From: Bacteroidales bacterium
Lineage (GTDB): Bacteria > Bacteroidota > Bacteroidia > Bacteroidales > UBA932
Length of the DNA: 64,000 nucleotides
Assembly: GCA_017480345.1 (NCBI GenBank)
Contig: JAFVAU010000019.1
Span: 1 to 64,000 of the forward strand
Reading direction: 5' to 3'
Shown: positions 9,289 through 17,728 of the stretch, piece after piece
How the letters are laid out: every line of letters starts with the position of its first letter
How positions within the stretch are numbered: the first letter of the stretch is position 1
Position numbers and translations under genes: made by a program
Notes under the pieces: model-generated
Databases searched by the model: none
Told to the model about the DNA's origin: nothing
Seen by the model: only the letters and a program-made list of their open reading frames with translations

Positions 9289-10866
9289 TTACCCCCTCCC
9301 GAAACCCCTCCCCTCGGGGGAGGGACTTTGGGTGGATATATGGACGGTTTTCCCATTAATCACTATGGCGCTTATGGGCCTTACCGGGCATAGATATTCG
9401 CATTTGCCGCAGCCGATGCAAACTTCTTCGGTCACGGCCGGGCGGCGGAAAAGCTCCTCGTGCTCTACCATGACGATGGCGCCCGTGGGGCAGCTCTGGG
9501 CGCACTTTCCGCACTGGCTGCGGCCCGTGGCCTCCAGGCACAAGTCCACGTTCACGCGGGCCGTGCCCACATGGTACTGTGTCTTTTCTTCCTTGCCAAT
9601 CTTCCGGATGGCGCCGGCGGGGCAGAGCTCGGAGCAGCGGGTGCATTCCGGCCTGCAGAAACCCTTCTCAAAGGACATACAGGGCTGCATCAGGTGCTCC
9701 AGGTCCGTGGAGGGCCTGAGCACGTTGTTGGGGCACTCCGCCACGCACAGCTGGCAGCCCGTGCAGCGGCGGTAGAAGTCTTTCACGCTCTGAGAGCCGG
9801 GAGGGGTGAGGGGTGTCTCACGCTCCGGCGCCCGCTTGGGCAGTACCTCGGCAAAGCCGCCGTCCACCTTCTTGGCCGCTTCCTGCGCCCGGGCCTCGAT
9901 GCCCTTGAGCGCTGCAGCGCCCAGCACCGCCACCGTCCCGGCCATCATGGCCCTGCGTCCGGGGGCGGAAGGGGTGGTTTTTGCCCCCGTTTCGCTAATT
10001 TTTGGCGTTTCGGGTGCGGAAGGGGTGGTTTTCGCCCCCAAACCCCATGCAAAGCGGTACTTCAGCGCACCGAACTTGCACTGGTCTATGCAGTTGAAGC
10101 AGTCCACGCAGCGGGAATGGTCTATGTGCTCCGTGTCTTTGCCGATGGCGATGCACTGCGCCTTGCAATGCAGCTCGCAGGCCTTGCAGTGCTTGCACTT
10201 GTCGTGGTCTATCAGGGGACGGAACATGGCAAAGCGGGAGAGGAAACTGAGCGTGGTTCCCACCGGGCAGATGCTGTTGCAGTAGGTTCTGCCGCCCTTT
10301 AAGGACAGGGCCACCACTACCGCCAGTGTTGCCACGGCCACCACGAAGGTGGGTACGCTGCGTATCCACACCTCCTTCTCATAGAAGGTATAGCTGCCTG
10401 CCCGCTGGGACAGTGCGGCCAGCAGGTTGTTGCCCCACAGATACACGGGCTGCAGCAGGTTCTGGACCATGCGGCCGTAGGCGCTGTAGGGGGCCAGGAG
10501 GGCCACCAGGGCCTGTACGCCGGCCACCAGGGCCACCACAAAGAGGGCCCACACGCCGTAGCGCAGCCATTTGTTTTCCTTCTTGTACTGATAGGGTTTC
10601 TTGCTCCGGTGGGTTCCCAACCAGGAAATGCCGTCCTGGAACACGCCCAGCGGGCAAATCACGGAGCAGTACACGCGGCCGCAGACCAGCGTCAGCGCTG
10701 CCAGGGCCACGATTACGCCCACATTCAGGGCCAATACGGCGGGGAGGAATTGGACCTTGGCCATCCAGCCCAAATAGCCGTGCAGGGCGCCCGTGAAGTC
10801 CAGCAGGAGGAGGGTGATCCCTATCCAGAAGACCCAGGCCAGCGCCACTCTGAGTTTTTTTAACAT
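9289..10866 (-). CDS. NapH/NapG-like membrane polyferredoxin (4Fe-4S)
   Basis: About 525 residues. The N-terminal half has several membrane segments and NapH/MauN-type motifs (CGRVYCSVICPLGVFQD, CNSICPVGTTLS), then two ferredoxin motifs (CKHCKACELHCKAQC, CVDCFNCIDQCKFG). A Pro/Thr linker follows, then an internal twin-arginine-like segment (GRRAMMAGTVAVLGAAAL) and a NapG-like domain with four more 4Fe-4S motifs. It looks like a fused NapH-NapG-type quinol-to-periplasm electron conduit, plausibly feeding the aldo/keto reductase. The start at MLKKLRVALAW (10866) is chosen because the promoter -7 box lies between it and the longer ATG at 10899. Confidence 0.85.
   Translation of the reverse strand: MLKKLRVALAWVFWIGITLLLLDFTGALHGYLGWMAKVQFLPAVLALNVGVIVALAALTLVCGRVYCSVICPLGVFQDGISWLGTHRSKKPYQYKKENKWLRYGVWALFVVALVAGVQALVALLAPYSAYGRMVQNLLQPVYLWGNNLLAALSQRAGSYTFYEKEVWIRSVPTFVVAVATLAVVVALSLKGGRTYCNSICPVGTTLSFLSRFAMFRPLIDHDKCKHCKACELHCKAQCIAIGKDTEHIDHSRCVDCFNCIDQCKFGALKYRFAWGLGAKTTPSAPETPKISETGAKTTPSAPGRRAMMAGTVAVLGAAALKGIEARAQEAAKKVDGGFAEVLPKRAPERETPLTPPGSQSVKDFYRRCTGCQLCVAECPNNVLRPSTDLEHLMQPCMSFEKGFCRPECTRCSELCPAGAIRKIGKEEKTQYHVGTARVNVDLCLEATGRSQCGKCAQSCPTGAIVMVEHEELFRRPAVTEEVCIGCGKCEYLCPVRPISAIVINGKTVHISTQSPSPEGRGFGRG
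9965..10041 (-). repeat. 51-bp in-frame direct repeat in polyferredoxin linker
   Basis: GCGGAAGGGGTGGTTTT recurs at 9965 and 10016 (plus strand). The period is 51 nt, exactly 17 codons, giving two copies of GAKTTPSAP in the linker between the two ferredoxin modules. Probably a tandem duplication tolerated in a flexible linker. Confidence 0.7.
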
Positions 10867-10888
10867 AATCCTTTGCTTGTTGTCTGTG

Positions 10889-10896
10889 CAAATATA
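10889..10896 (-). promoter_or_regulatory. Polyferredoxin/AKR operon -7 box
   Basis: TATATTTG on the minus strand, 22 bp before the MLKK start. It is back-to-back with the frr -7 box 12 bp away, so the divergent promoters overlap. Confidence 0.6.
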
Positions 10897-10908
10897 CATA
10901 ATTTTTTA

Positions 10909-10916
10909 TATCTTTG
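10909..10916 (+). promoter_or_regulatory. frr promoter -7 box
   Basis: TATCTTTG, 23 bp before the frr ATG, matches the Bacteroidetes -7 consensus. Confidence 0.65.
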
Positions 10917-10939
10917 CGACTTGAGAAAACACAAAGACT

Positions 10940-11506
10940 ATGTTACCCAAAGCCAAGGAAATTGTGGACGCCATGTCCGCCAAGATGCAGGATACTGTAG
11001 ATTATCTGGAGGAAGACCTCAAGAACTACCGCGTAGGCAAAGCTTCTCCCTCCATCCTCAATCCCGTGATGGTAGACTATTACGGCACGGCCACTCCGCT
11101 CAATCAGGTGGCCTCCGTCACCACGCCGGATGCCAAGACCATCGCCATCCAGCCCTGGGAGCGCAGCCTGATCGGCAAGATAGAAAAGGCCATCCTGGAC
11201 GCCAACGTGGGTCTCACCCCCTCCAACAACGGTGAAATCATCCGCTGCATGGTTCCCCCGCTCACGGAAGAGCGCCGCAAGGAACTCATCAAGAAGGCCA
11301 AGGCCCAGGGTGAAACCACCAAGGTTACCATCCGCAACGTCCGCCGGGACGGCATAGACCTCCTCAAGAAGGCCCAGAAGGAAGAGGGCCTCTCCGAAGA
11401 CGGAGAGAAGGAAGGCGAGGCCGAGCTCCAGAAAGTGACGGACAAGTGGGTGAAGAAGGTGGACGAGCTCATCGCCGCCAAGGAAAAGGACATCCTCACC
11501 GTCTGA
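10940..11506 (+). CDS. frr: Ribosome recycling factor
   Basis: 188 residues, full length. With EF-G it splits the post-termination ribosome. Family signatures include LEEDLKNYRVGKASPSIL, YYGTATPLNQVASV, IQPWERSLIGKIEKAI, and the conserved EERRKELIKKAKAQGE and VRNVRRD-type helix (IRNVRRDGID). The stop overlaps the pheA start (TGATG), so frr leads the aromatic amino acid genes and translation is probably coupled. Confidence 0.97.
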   Translation: MLPKAKEIVDAMSAKMQDTVDYLEEDLKNYRVGKASPSILNPVMVDYYGTATPLNQVASVTTPDAKTIAIQPWERSLIGKIEKAILDANVGLTPSNNGEIIRCMVPPLTEERRKELIKKAKAQGETTKVTIRNVRRDGIDLLKKAQKEEGLSEDGEKEGEAELQKVTDKWVKKVDELIAAKEKDILTV

Positions 11507-12324
11507 TGCGCAGGGTTGCCATACAAGGCTATAAGGGCTGCTTCCATGAACAGGCAGCCCGTCTTTTTTATGGGGATGTGACGCCGGTGGAATGCGACAC
11601 CTTCGAGGGCCTCTATGAGGCGCTGGAGGAGGGAAGGGCCGATGCCGCCGTCATGGCCATCGAGAACACCGTCTCCGGCGGTCTCATCCACAACTTCGAA
11701 CTGCTCCGCAGCCATGAGGTGAAGGTGAAGGGAGAAGTGTACATCCGCATCGAGCAGAACCTCATGGCCCTGCCCGGGCAGAAGCCGGAAGACATTCGCG
11801 AGGTCCGTACCCATTACATGGCCATCAACCAGACCCGCCCGTGGTTCGAGAAGAACGCCCCCTGGATCCGCCTCACGGAGAGCGAAGACACGGCCAAAAG
11901 TGCCGCCCAGGTGGCCCGGGAAGGGCTCACGGGGGTGGGCGCGGTGGCATCGGCCCTGGCGGCGGAACTTTACGGGCTTTCCATTCTGGCCCCGGGCATT
12001 GAGACCTACAAGCAGAATTTCACCCGTTTCCTTATCCTGGATCCGGCCCTTGCCGTACCGGAGGCGGAGATTGACAAGGCCATCCTGTGCTTTACGCTGC
12101 CCCACAAGCCCGGTTCCCTGGCCCAGATCCTTACCATCCTCTCGTTCTACGAGATGAACCTCACCCGTATCCAGTCGCTGCCCATCCCCGGCCGCGAGTG
12201 GCAGTATTTTTTCTACGCGGACATCAAATTCTCCTCCCCGGAGCGGTACCGTCAGGCCCTGCAGGCCGTGCGCCCGCTCATTGAAGACCTCCAGATTCTG
12301 GGAGAATACAAGGCCGCCTTATAA
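11506..12324 (+). CDS. pheA: Prephenate dehydratase
   Basis: About 272 residues, a monofunctional prephenate dehydratase converting prephenate to phenylpyruvate in phenylalanine synthesis. The catalytic domain shows AIQGYKGCFHEQAA, AVMAIENTVSGG and the NFTRF active-site motif. The C-terminal ACT domain (KPGSLAQILTILSFYEMNLTR, about 190-265) normally gives phenylalanine feedback; the usual ESRP is replaced by QSLP. The start at 11506 overlaps the frr stop. Upstream in-frame codons run inside frr and are ignored. Confidence 0.94.
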   Translation: MRRVAIQGYKGCFHEQAARLFYGDVTPVECDTFEGLYEALEEGRADAAVMAIENTVSGGLIHNFELLRSHEVKVKGEVYIRIEQNLMALPGQKPEDIREVRTHYMAINQTRPWFEKNAPWIRLTESEDTAKSAAQVAREGLTGVGAVASALAAELYGLSILAPGIETYKQNFTRFLILDPALAVPEAEIDKAILCFTLPHKPGSLAQILTILSFYEMNLTRIQSLPIPGREWQYFFYADIKFSSPERYRQALQAVRPLIEDLQILGEYKAAL

Positions 12325-12333
12325 AACGAACGT

Positions 12334-13503
12334 ATGATTATTGAACCCGCCAACAGAACCCTTTCGGTCAAAGAATATTACTTCTCCCTCAAGAACAAGG
12401 AAATAGCCCAACTGAACGCCCGGCGTGCCGCCCAGGGCCTGGATCCGGTCATCAACCTGGGGATAGGCTCTCCGGACGGAGCCCCTTCCGCGGAGGTGGT
12501 GGATGCCCTGTGTGATTGCGCCCGTCGGCCCGGAACCCACGGCTACCAGAGCTATACGGGCATTCCCGAGCTGCGGGAGGCCATAGCTAAATGGTACAAG
12601 GATTGGTATGGGGTAGAGTTGGACCCGGCCACCGAAATCCAGCCCCTGATGGGCTCCAAGGAGGGCATCCTCCTGCTCTCGCTGGCCTTCCTGAATCCCG
12701 GCGACAAGGTGCTGGTGCCCAATCCCGGTTACCCTACTTATACATCGGCCACCCTTATGTGTGAGGCGGAGCTGGTGAAGTATGACCTCGTTGAGGCCGA
12801 TGGCTGGTATCCGGATTTCGAGGCGCTGGAAAAGATGGACCTTACAGGTGTCAAACTCATGTGGGTGAACTATCCCAACATGCCCACCGGCGCCCCGGCC
12901 CGCCGCGATGTCTTTGAGAAGCTGGTAGCTTTTGCCCGTGCCCGTCGGATTCTGCTGGTGAACGACAATCCCTACGGCTTCATCCTCAATGAGCTGCAGT
13001 CCATCCTGTCCGTCCCGGGCGCCCGCGAGGTATGCCTGGAGATGAACTCCCTGTCCAAGAGCCATAACATGGCCGGCTGGCGTGTGGGCATGATGTTGGG
13101 CGCCGCAGACGTGATCCAGCAGCTCTTGAAGGTGAAGACCCAGATGGATTCCGGCATGTTCCGGGGCATCCAGGAAGCCGCCGTCAAGGCCCTCCAGGCT
13201 TCTGCTGCCTGGTACGAATCCCTGAACGCGGAGTACCGTCGCCGCCAGGCCGTGGCCCGGCGCATCATGGACACCCTGGGCTGCGTGTACGACCCCTCCG
13301 CCGGTGGCCTCTATGTCTGGGGGAAAGTTCCTGCCGGAACGGCGGCGGAACTGAGCGACCGCATCCTCTACGAGGCCGGCGTGTTCATCACCCCGGGCTT
13401 TATCTTTGGCTCCAATGGGGAGCGCTATGTGCGCATTTCCCTCTGCGCCTCTGTTCCCACGCTTCAGAAGGCTTTGGAAAAAATAAGCGTGTTATATAAG
13501 TGA
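12334..13503 (+). CDS. PLP-dependent class I/II aminotransferase (probable aromatic)
   Basis: 389 residues, fold-type I aminotransferase. It shows NLGIGSPDGAPS, GYQSYTGIPELREAIA, the cofactor-binding region VPNPGYPTYTSA, NYPNMPTGAPA, and the lysine region NSLSKSHNMAGWRVGM. The overall sequence resembles LL-diaminopimelate or aspartate/aromatic aminotransferases. Its position between prephenate dehydratase and prephenate dehydrogenase suggests the last step to phenylalanine and tyrosine; specificity is inferred from context only. Confidence 0.9.
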   Translation: MIIEPANRTLSVKEYYFSLKNKEIAQLNARRAAQGLDPVINLGIGSPDGAPSAEVVDALCDCARRPGTHGYQSYTGIPELREAIAKWYKDWYGVELDPATEIQPLMGSKEGILLLSLAFLNPGDKVLVPNPGYPTYTSATLMCEAELVKYDLVEADGWYPDFEALEKMDLTGVKLMWVNYPNMPTGAPARRDVFEKLVAFARARRILLVNDNPYGFILNELQSILSVPGAREVCLEMNSLSKSHNMAGWRVGMMLGAADVIQQLLKVKTQMDSGMFRGIQEAAVKALQASAAWYESLNAEYRRRQAVARRIMDTLGCVYDPSAGGLYVWGKVPAGTAAELSDRILYEAGVFITPGFIFGSNGERYVRISLCASVPTLQKALEKISVLYK

Positions 13504-13515
13504 TTAACTTACAGG

Positions 13516-13552
13516 CAAATACAGAAATCCTCCTCAGAAAAATTCCGAGGAG
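13516..13552 (-). repeat. 37-bp hairpin repeat, copy 1
   Basis: On the minus strand it reads CTCCTCGGAATTTTTCTGAG then GAGGATTTCTGTATTTG. It matches 44166-44202 at about 34 of 37 positions. It contains a CTCCTC / GAGGAG hairpin and ends 3 bp before the tyrA ATG, so it lies in the tyrA leader region. Confidence 0.65.
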
Positions 13553-13555
13553 AAA

Positions 13556-14512
13556 ATGGATAAAGACTTGAAAATGAGCAATATGCATACCACGGTAGGA
13601 ATCATTGGCCTGGGCCTGATTGGCGGCTCCATGGCCATCGACCTCAAGCGGAGGGGCTTCGCGCAAACGGTTCTGGGTGTGGAAAAGGACCCGGTGAGTG
13701 CGCAGGCGGCCCTTACCATCGGCCTGGTGGACCGGGTGGTCCCTTACGAGGAGTGCATTGAAAAGGCCGATATCATTGTGGTGGCCGTTCCGGTGGGCGT
13801 CGCCGTCAAGCTGGTTCCGGATATCCTGGACCGTTTTGCCACACTGTCAGAGGCAGAGGCACTTCCCGGAGCGTCGCTTCGCGACCCTGTACGGGCAAAT
13901 GCTCCGGGAAGTGCCTCCGCCTCTGACAAGATAGTCATTGACGTGTGTTCCACCAAGACGCAGATCTGCCATGCGGTGAAGTACCACCCCCGGCGGAAGC
14001 AGTTTGTGGGGACGCATCCCATGGCGGGAACGGAGTACTCCGGCCCCTGGGCGGCCCAGCCTGGGCTTTTCGACGGGCGGGCGTGCATCTTTGCGGATTC
14101 GGAAGAATCGGCCCCCCAGGCGCTGAAGACCATCGAGGGCCTGTATGCCACGCTGAACATGCGTCCCGTGTACATGAACGCGGAGCAGCACGACGTGCAC
14201 ACGGCCTATGTGTCCCACATCTCACAGGTGACTTCCTATGCGCTGGCCCTCACCGTGCTGGACAAGGAGAAGGACGAGAAGCACATCTTCGACCTGGCCT
14301 CCGGCGGTTTTGCCTCCACGGTGCGGCTGGCCAAGTCCAATGCGGACATGTGGGTCCCCATCCTTACCCAGAACCACGACAATGTCCTTCATGTGATAGA
14401 CACCTATATAGAAAAAATGCAGGAGATCCGTGACGCCGTGTCCACGTACGACGAGGACAAGCTCCGCGAACTCATTGCAGAAGCCAACCGTATCAAACGG
14501 ATCCTTCGGTGA
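13556..14512 (+). CDS. tyrA: Prephenate dehydrogenase
   Basis: 318 residues. It oxidatively decarboxylates prephenate to 4-hydroxyphenylpyruvate in tyrosine synthesis. The NAD(P)-binding motif is IGLGLIGGSMAIDL; also seen are VIDVCSTKTQICHAV, FVGTHPMAGTEYSGPWAA and HDVHTAYVSHISQVTSYALA. Between the Rossmann segment and VIDVCSTK, where relatives go directly from LDR to VIDV, there is an insertion of about 28 residues (SEAEALPGASLRDPVRANAP and on). It is encoded by an 84-bp palindromic element. Starts at 13574 or 13583 are also possible. Confidence 0.93.
   Translation: MDKDLKMSNMHTTVGIIGLGLIGGSMAIDLKRRGFAQTVLGVEKDPVSAQAALTIGLVDRVVPYEECIEKADIIVVAVPVGVAVKLVPDILDRFATLSEAEALPGASLRDPVRANAPGSASASDKIVIDVCSTKTQICHAVKYHPRRKQFVGTHPMAGTEYSGPWAAQPGLFDGRACIFADSEESAPQALKTIEGLYATLNMRPVYMNAEQHDVHTAYVSHISQVTSYALALTVLDKEKDEKHIFDLASGGFASTVRLAKSNADMWVPILTQNHDNVLHVIDTYIEKMQEIRDAVSTYDEDKLRELIAEANRIKRILR
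13845..13928 (+). repeat. 84-bp palindromic element inserted in frame in tyrA
   Basis: Three 28-nt parts: left arm (13845-13872), core (13873-13900, starts GTCGCTTCGCGACCCTGTAC) and right arm (13901-13928). The arms are inverted repeats at 27 of 28 positions. The core is identical to that in atpB (28537-28564), but the arms are unrelated to those in atpB. The length is a multiple of three and the reading frame is kept. Confidence 0.88.
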
Positions 14513-14517
14513 GTCAG

Positions 14518-14577
14518 GTGACTATGGAACGAAGTGACCCAGGGGGTCTGGGGGATTAGGCCCCCAGTATGTGAAAC
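14518..14577 (+). repeat. 60-bp intergenic repeat, copy A
   Basis: It contains CAGGGGGTCTGGGGGATTAG then GCCCCCAG, and ends GTGAAAC. It matches 37848-37906 closely. The CTGGGGG / CCCCCAG stem may terminate or process the transcript. It fills the gap between tyrA and the DAHP synthase gene. Confidence 0.75.
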
Positions 14578-14603
14578 CTATAAATGACATTTTTTGAAGA
14601 AAA

Positions 14604-15680
14604 ATGGCACACGAACTTGATATCATTCCTTCCTCAGAGTGGGGATTTTTCACCCTGCCGCGTCCCATGTGCATTGCCGGTCCCTGTAGCGCGGAGACCG
14701 AGCAGCAGGTGATGGAAACGGCCGCGGGGCTCAACGCCTTCGGCATTCACGTATACCGCGCCGGTATCTGGAAACCGCGCACGCACCCGGGCTCTTTCGA
14801 GGGCGTGGGCACTCCCGGCCTCAAGTGGCTCAGGAAAGTCAAGGAAACCTACGGCATGAAGGTGTGCACGGAGGTGGCCACCGAAAAACATGTGCTGGAG
14901 TGCATCAAGTACGGGGTGGATGTGATCTGGATTGGGGCCCGCACCAGCGCCAACCCCTTCCTGATGCAGGAGATTGCCGATGCCCTGGAAGGCACGGACA
15001 TCCCCGTGCTGGTGAAGAATCCCGTGAACCCGGACCTGGATTTGTGGATAGGTGCCCTGGAGCGCCTGAACCGAGCCGGCATCAGGAAACTGGGCGTGAT
15101 TCACCGGGGATTCTCCACATCGGCCCCCATCCCTTACCGGAACGACCCGGGCTGGCGCATTGCCATCGAGCTGCGCACCCGTTACCCGCAGCTGGCCTTC
15201 TTTGCCGACCCTTCCCACATGGCCGGAGACCGCAAATACCTGCTGGAACTGTCCCAGCGGGCCATGGACCTGGGCCTGGACGGCCTCATGGTGGAGAGCC
15301 ACTGCTGCCCCGACGAAGCCTGGTCCGACGCCAGGCAGCAGCTCACCCCGCGTGACCTGCAGACGCTTCTGGAGAGCCTGGTCATCCGGGACAACACCTC
15401 CGACAACGAGTCTTACAAGGAAGGCATCGACGCCCTCCGTACGCACATCGACGTGGTGGACGAGAATCTCCTCAAGCTCCTGGCCGAGCGCATGAACGTG
15501 AGCCGCCAGATAGGCCAGTACAAGAAGGAGCACAACGTGGCCATCCTCCAGGCGGGCCGATGGGAGCAGGTCCTCTCCGACGCCATCGCAAAAGGAAAGG
15601 CGCTGGGCCTCTCCGAAGAGTGCGTCAGCGCCATCATGAATGCGATTCACGAGGAATCCGTGCGGGTGCAGAAGCTATAG
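14604..15680 (+). CDS. aroF: DAHP synthase fused to chorismate mutase
   Basis: 358 residues, bifunctional. Residues about 1-255 are a KDO8P-synthase-like DAHP synthase (CIAGPCSAETEQQV, YRAGIWKPRTHPGSFEGVG, WIGARTSANPF, VKNPVN, FFADPSHMAGDRK). It condenses phosphoenolpyruvate and erythrose 4-phosphate. Residues about 275-355 are an AroQ-type chorismate mutase (IDALRTHIDVVDENLLKLLAERMNVSRQIGQYKKE). This fusion, typical of Bacteroidetes, lets the mutase domain give feedback control. It completes the pheA-aminotransferase-tyrA cluster. It is convergent with lpxK, whose stop overlaps this end by 6 nt. Confidence 0.94.
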   Translation: MAHELDIIPSSEWGFFTLPRPMCIAGPCSAETEQQVMETAAGLNAFGIHVYRAGIWKPRTHPGSFEGVGTPGLKWLRKVKETYGMKVCTEVATEKHVLECIKYGVDVIWIGARTSANPFLMQEIADALEGTDIPVLVKNPVNPDLDLWIGALERLNRAGIRKLGVIHRGFSTSAPIPYRNDPGWRIAIELRTRYPQLAFFADPSHMAGDRKYLLELSQRAMDLGLDGLMVESHCCPDEAWSDARQQLTPRDLQTLLESLVIRDNTSDNESYKEGIDALRTHIDVVDENLLKLLAERMNVSRQIGQYKKEHNVAILQAGRWEQVLSDAIAKGKALGLSEECVSAIMNAIHEESVRVQKL

Positions 15681-16688
15681 CCTGCCCAGCAGGAATTCGG
15701 TGAAGGCTGCCTCCTGTTCTTCGGAAAGGAAGGCGGCCTTTATGGGAACATAGAACAGACGCTGTTTCACCTTGTCCGGCACTTTCTTGACGTCCCGCAT
15801 GCGCTGGGCGTCTTTTTCCGTGGTCATGATGCAGGCCGTGGGAAGGGATTTGACGGCCGATGCCACCTTCCGCATGTCTCCGCTGGTGAAGCGGTGATGG
15901 TCCCGGTACTCCATGCGGCGCTCTATCTTGTATTTGTCCGACAGGTGGCTTCGGAGGGAAGCGTTGTTGGCGATGCCCGTCACCAGCATCAGACGCTGGG
16001 AGTAGATGTAGTGCGGATCGGCCTCCGGGAAAACGGGCTCGGGGTCTATGTAGTTCACGGTGGTGAAGAACAGCGGCTTTTCAAGGCCGATGCCCAGCTG
16101 CCGGCGCCAGCGGTCTTTGTCGGCCTCGTCCAGATAGGCGGGGCACTTGGTCACGATGACGGCGTCGGCCTTCTTGAGGCGGGAGGGAAGGTCCCTCAGA
16201 TGGCCCCATGGCAGGAGGTGGTCTTTGTTCACCGGCCGGTTATAGTCTACCAGCACGATGCTCAGCGTAGGACGGAGCTTGCGGTATTGGAAAGCGTCGT
16301 CCAGGACGATGAGCTGGGCGTTGTTCTCTTCGCAGAGTTTGGCGCAGCCCCTGATGCGGTTTTTGTCCACCGCCACGGTGACGGCGCGCAGTTTGGAGGC
16401 TATCTGCACGGGCTCGTCTCCGTAGAGGCGGGCGCTGCCGCCAGCCGGAACCAGCTGGAAGCCTTTGGTGCGGCGTTTGTACCCGCGGGAGAGCATGGCC
16501 AGATTGGTGTAGGCCCATTTGTCGCTGTTCATCAGCAGCCGCAGAATCAATTCCGTATGGGGCGTCTTGCCGGTGCCGCCCACCGTCACGTTGCCCACGC
16601 AGATGGTGGGGACGTCGGCCTCGCGGGACTTTTTCCAGCCTTTGTCGTAAAAGAGATGTCGGAGAGAAAGGATGAGCCTGTAAATCAT
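15675..16688 (-). CDS. lpxK: Tetraacyldisaccharide 4'-kinase
   Basis: About 337 residues. LpxK phosphorylates the 4' position of the lipid A precursor at the inner membrane. The N-terminal membrane-associated segment [18 protein letters not shown] is followed by the Walker A motif GNVTVGGTGKTPHTE, then LSRGYKRRTKGF, DEPVQIASKL and LDDAFQYRKL. The start is set at MIYRLIL (16688); longer in-frame sequence runs antiphase through pfkA and is not protein-like. The ATG shares one base with the pfkA stop (TAATG), implying translational coupling. Confidence 0.93.
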   Translation of the reverse strand: MIYRLILSLRHLFYDKGWKKSREADVPTICVGNVTVGGTGKTPHTELILRLLMNSDKWAYTNLAMLSRGYKRRTKGFQLVPAGGSARLYGDEPVQIASKLRAVTVAVDKNRIRGCAKLCEENNAQLIVLDDAFQYRKLRPTLSIVLVDYNRPVNKDHLLPWGHLRDLPSRLKKADAVIVTKCPAYLDEADKDRWRRQLGIGLEKPLFFTTVNYIDPEPVFPEADPHYIYSQRLMLVTGIANNASLRSHLSDKYKIERRMEYRDHHRFTSGDMRKVASAVKSLPTACIMTTEKDAQRMRDVKKVPDKVKQRLFYVPIKAAFLSEEQEAAFTEFLLGRL

Positions 16689-17677
16689 TACATCGAAAGG
16701 ACATTGAGGACGGAGATGAGCTCCTGGTTGATGGGCTTGTCCATCTTGATGGCCTTGGAGATGGGCACATACACGATTTCGTCGTTCTTGATGCCGATCA
16801 TCACGTTGCGCTGGCCTTCCAGCAGGGCTTCGATGGCGGCATAGCCCAGTCGGGAAGCCAGGATGCGGTCGTACGCTGTGGGTTTTCCGCCGCGCTGCAG
16901 GTGGCCCAGGATGGTGACGCGGGCGTCGAACTGCGGATACTCCTTCTTGATACGCTCGGCATAGTACATGGCCCCGCCCACGCCGTTCTTCTGGGCCTCG
17001 CTCACCAGCACGATGGCGCTGTTCTTGCTCTTGCGCTTGCCGCGCTCGATGAATTCGGCCAGCTGGTCCACGTCCGTCTGGCTTTCCGGGATGATGGCGG
17101 CCTCCGCGCCGGAGGCGATGGCGCTGTTCTGGGCCAGGAAGCCGGCATCCCGCCCCATCACCTCGATGAAGAAGATGCGGTCGTGAGAGTTGGCGGTGTC
17201 GCGGATTTTGTCCACGCATTCCACGATGGTGTTGAGGGCGCTGTCGTAGCCGATGGTGGAGTCTGTCCCATACAGGTCGTTGTCAATGGTTCCGGGCAGG
17301 CCGATAATGGGGATGTCGTACTCCCGGGCGAAGAGCTGGGCGCCCGTGAGGGAGCCGTTGCCGCCAATCACCACCAGGGCGTCAATCTTGGCTTCCACCA
17401 TGTTGTCATAGGCTTTCTTGCGGCCTTCGGGGGTGAGGAACTCGCTGCAGCGGGCGGTCTTGAGGATGGTTCCTCCGCGCTGGATGGTGTTGGACACACT
17501 GGAGGAGGTGAATTTCATGAATTCCTTGTCAATAAGGCCCTGGTATCCTCTCATGATACCCACCACGTTCATGTTGTGGAAGCGGGCGCTGCGGGTGACG
17601 GCCCGGATGGCGGCATTCATGCCCGGAGCGTCTCCTCCGGAGGTCAGGATGCCGATGGTTTCAATGTGTCTTTCCAT
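16688..17677 (-). CDS. pfkA: ATP-dependent 6-phosphofructokinase
   Basis: 329 residues, full length. It phosphorylates fructose 6-phosphate in glycolysis. Motifs are [36 protein letters not shown], the catalytic [20 protein letters not shown] and VEVMGR-type [13 protein letters not shown]. The GGDxxGMN ATP site is of the bacterial ATP type. First gene of the pfkA-lpxK transcript. Confidence 0.96.
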   Translation of the reverse strand: MERHIETIGILTSGGDAPGMNAAIRAVTRSARFHNMNVVGIMRGYQGLIDKEFMKFTSSSVSNTIQRGGTILKTARCSEFLTPEGRKKAYDNMVEAKIDALVVIGGNGSLTGAQLFAREYDIPIIGLPGTIDNDLYGTDSTIGYDSALNTIVECVDKIRDTANSHDRIFFIEVMGRDAGFLAQNSAIASGAEAAIIPESQTDVDQLAEFIERGKRKSKNSAIVLVSEAQKNGVGGAMYYAERIKKEYPQFDARVTILGHLQRGGKPTAYDRILASRLGYAAIEALLEGQRNVMIGIKNDEIVYVPISKAIKMDKPINQELISVLNVLSM

Positions 17678-17696
17678 ATCGCGTATATTTATCTTA

Positions 17697-17704
17697 CAAA
17701 TATA
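17697..17704 (-). promoter_or_regulatory. pfkA-lpxK -7 box
   Basis: TATATTTG on the minus strand, 19 bp before the pfkA ATG. It is only 12 bp from the divergent dusB -7 box. Confidence 0.6.
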
Positions 17705-17716
17705 GTCATTTTTCGC

Positions 17717-17724
17717 TAAATTTG
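17717..17724 (+). promoter_or_regulatory. dusB -7 box, implying a leaderless transcript
   Basis: TAAATTTG ends 5 nt before the dusB GTG. Since transcription starts about 5-7 nt after this box, the mRNA would begin at or next to the start codon. Confidence 0.55.
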
Positions 17725-17728
17725 CAGC

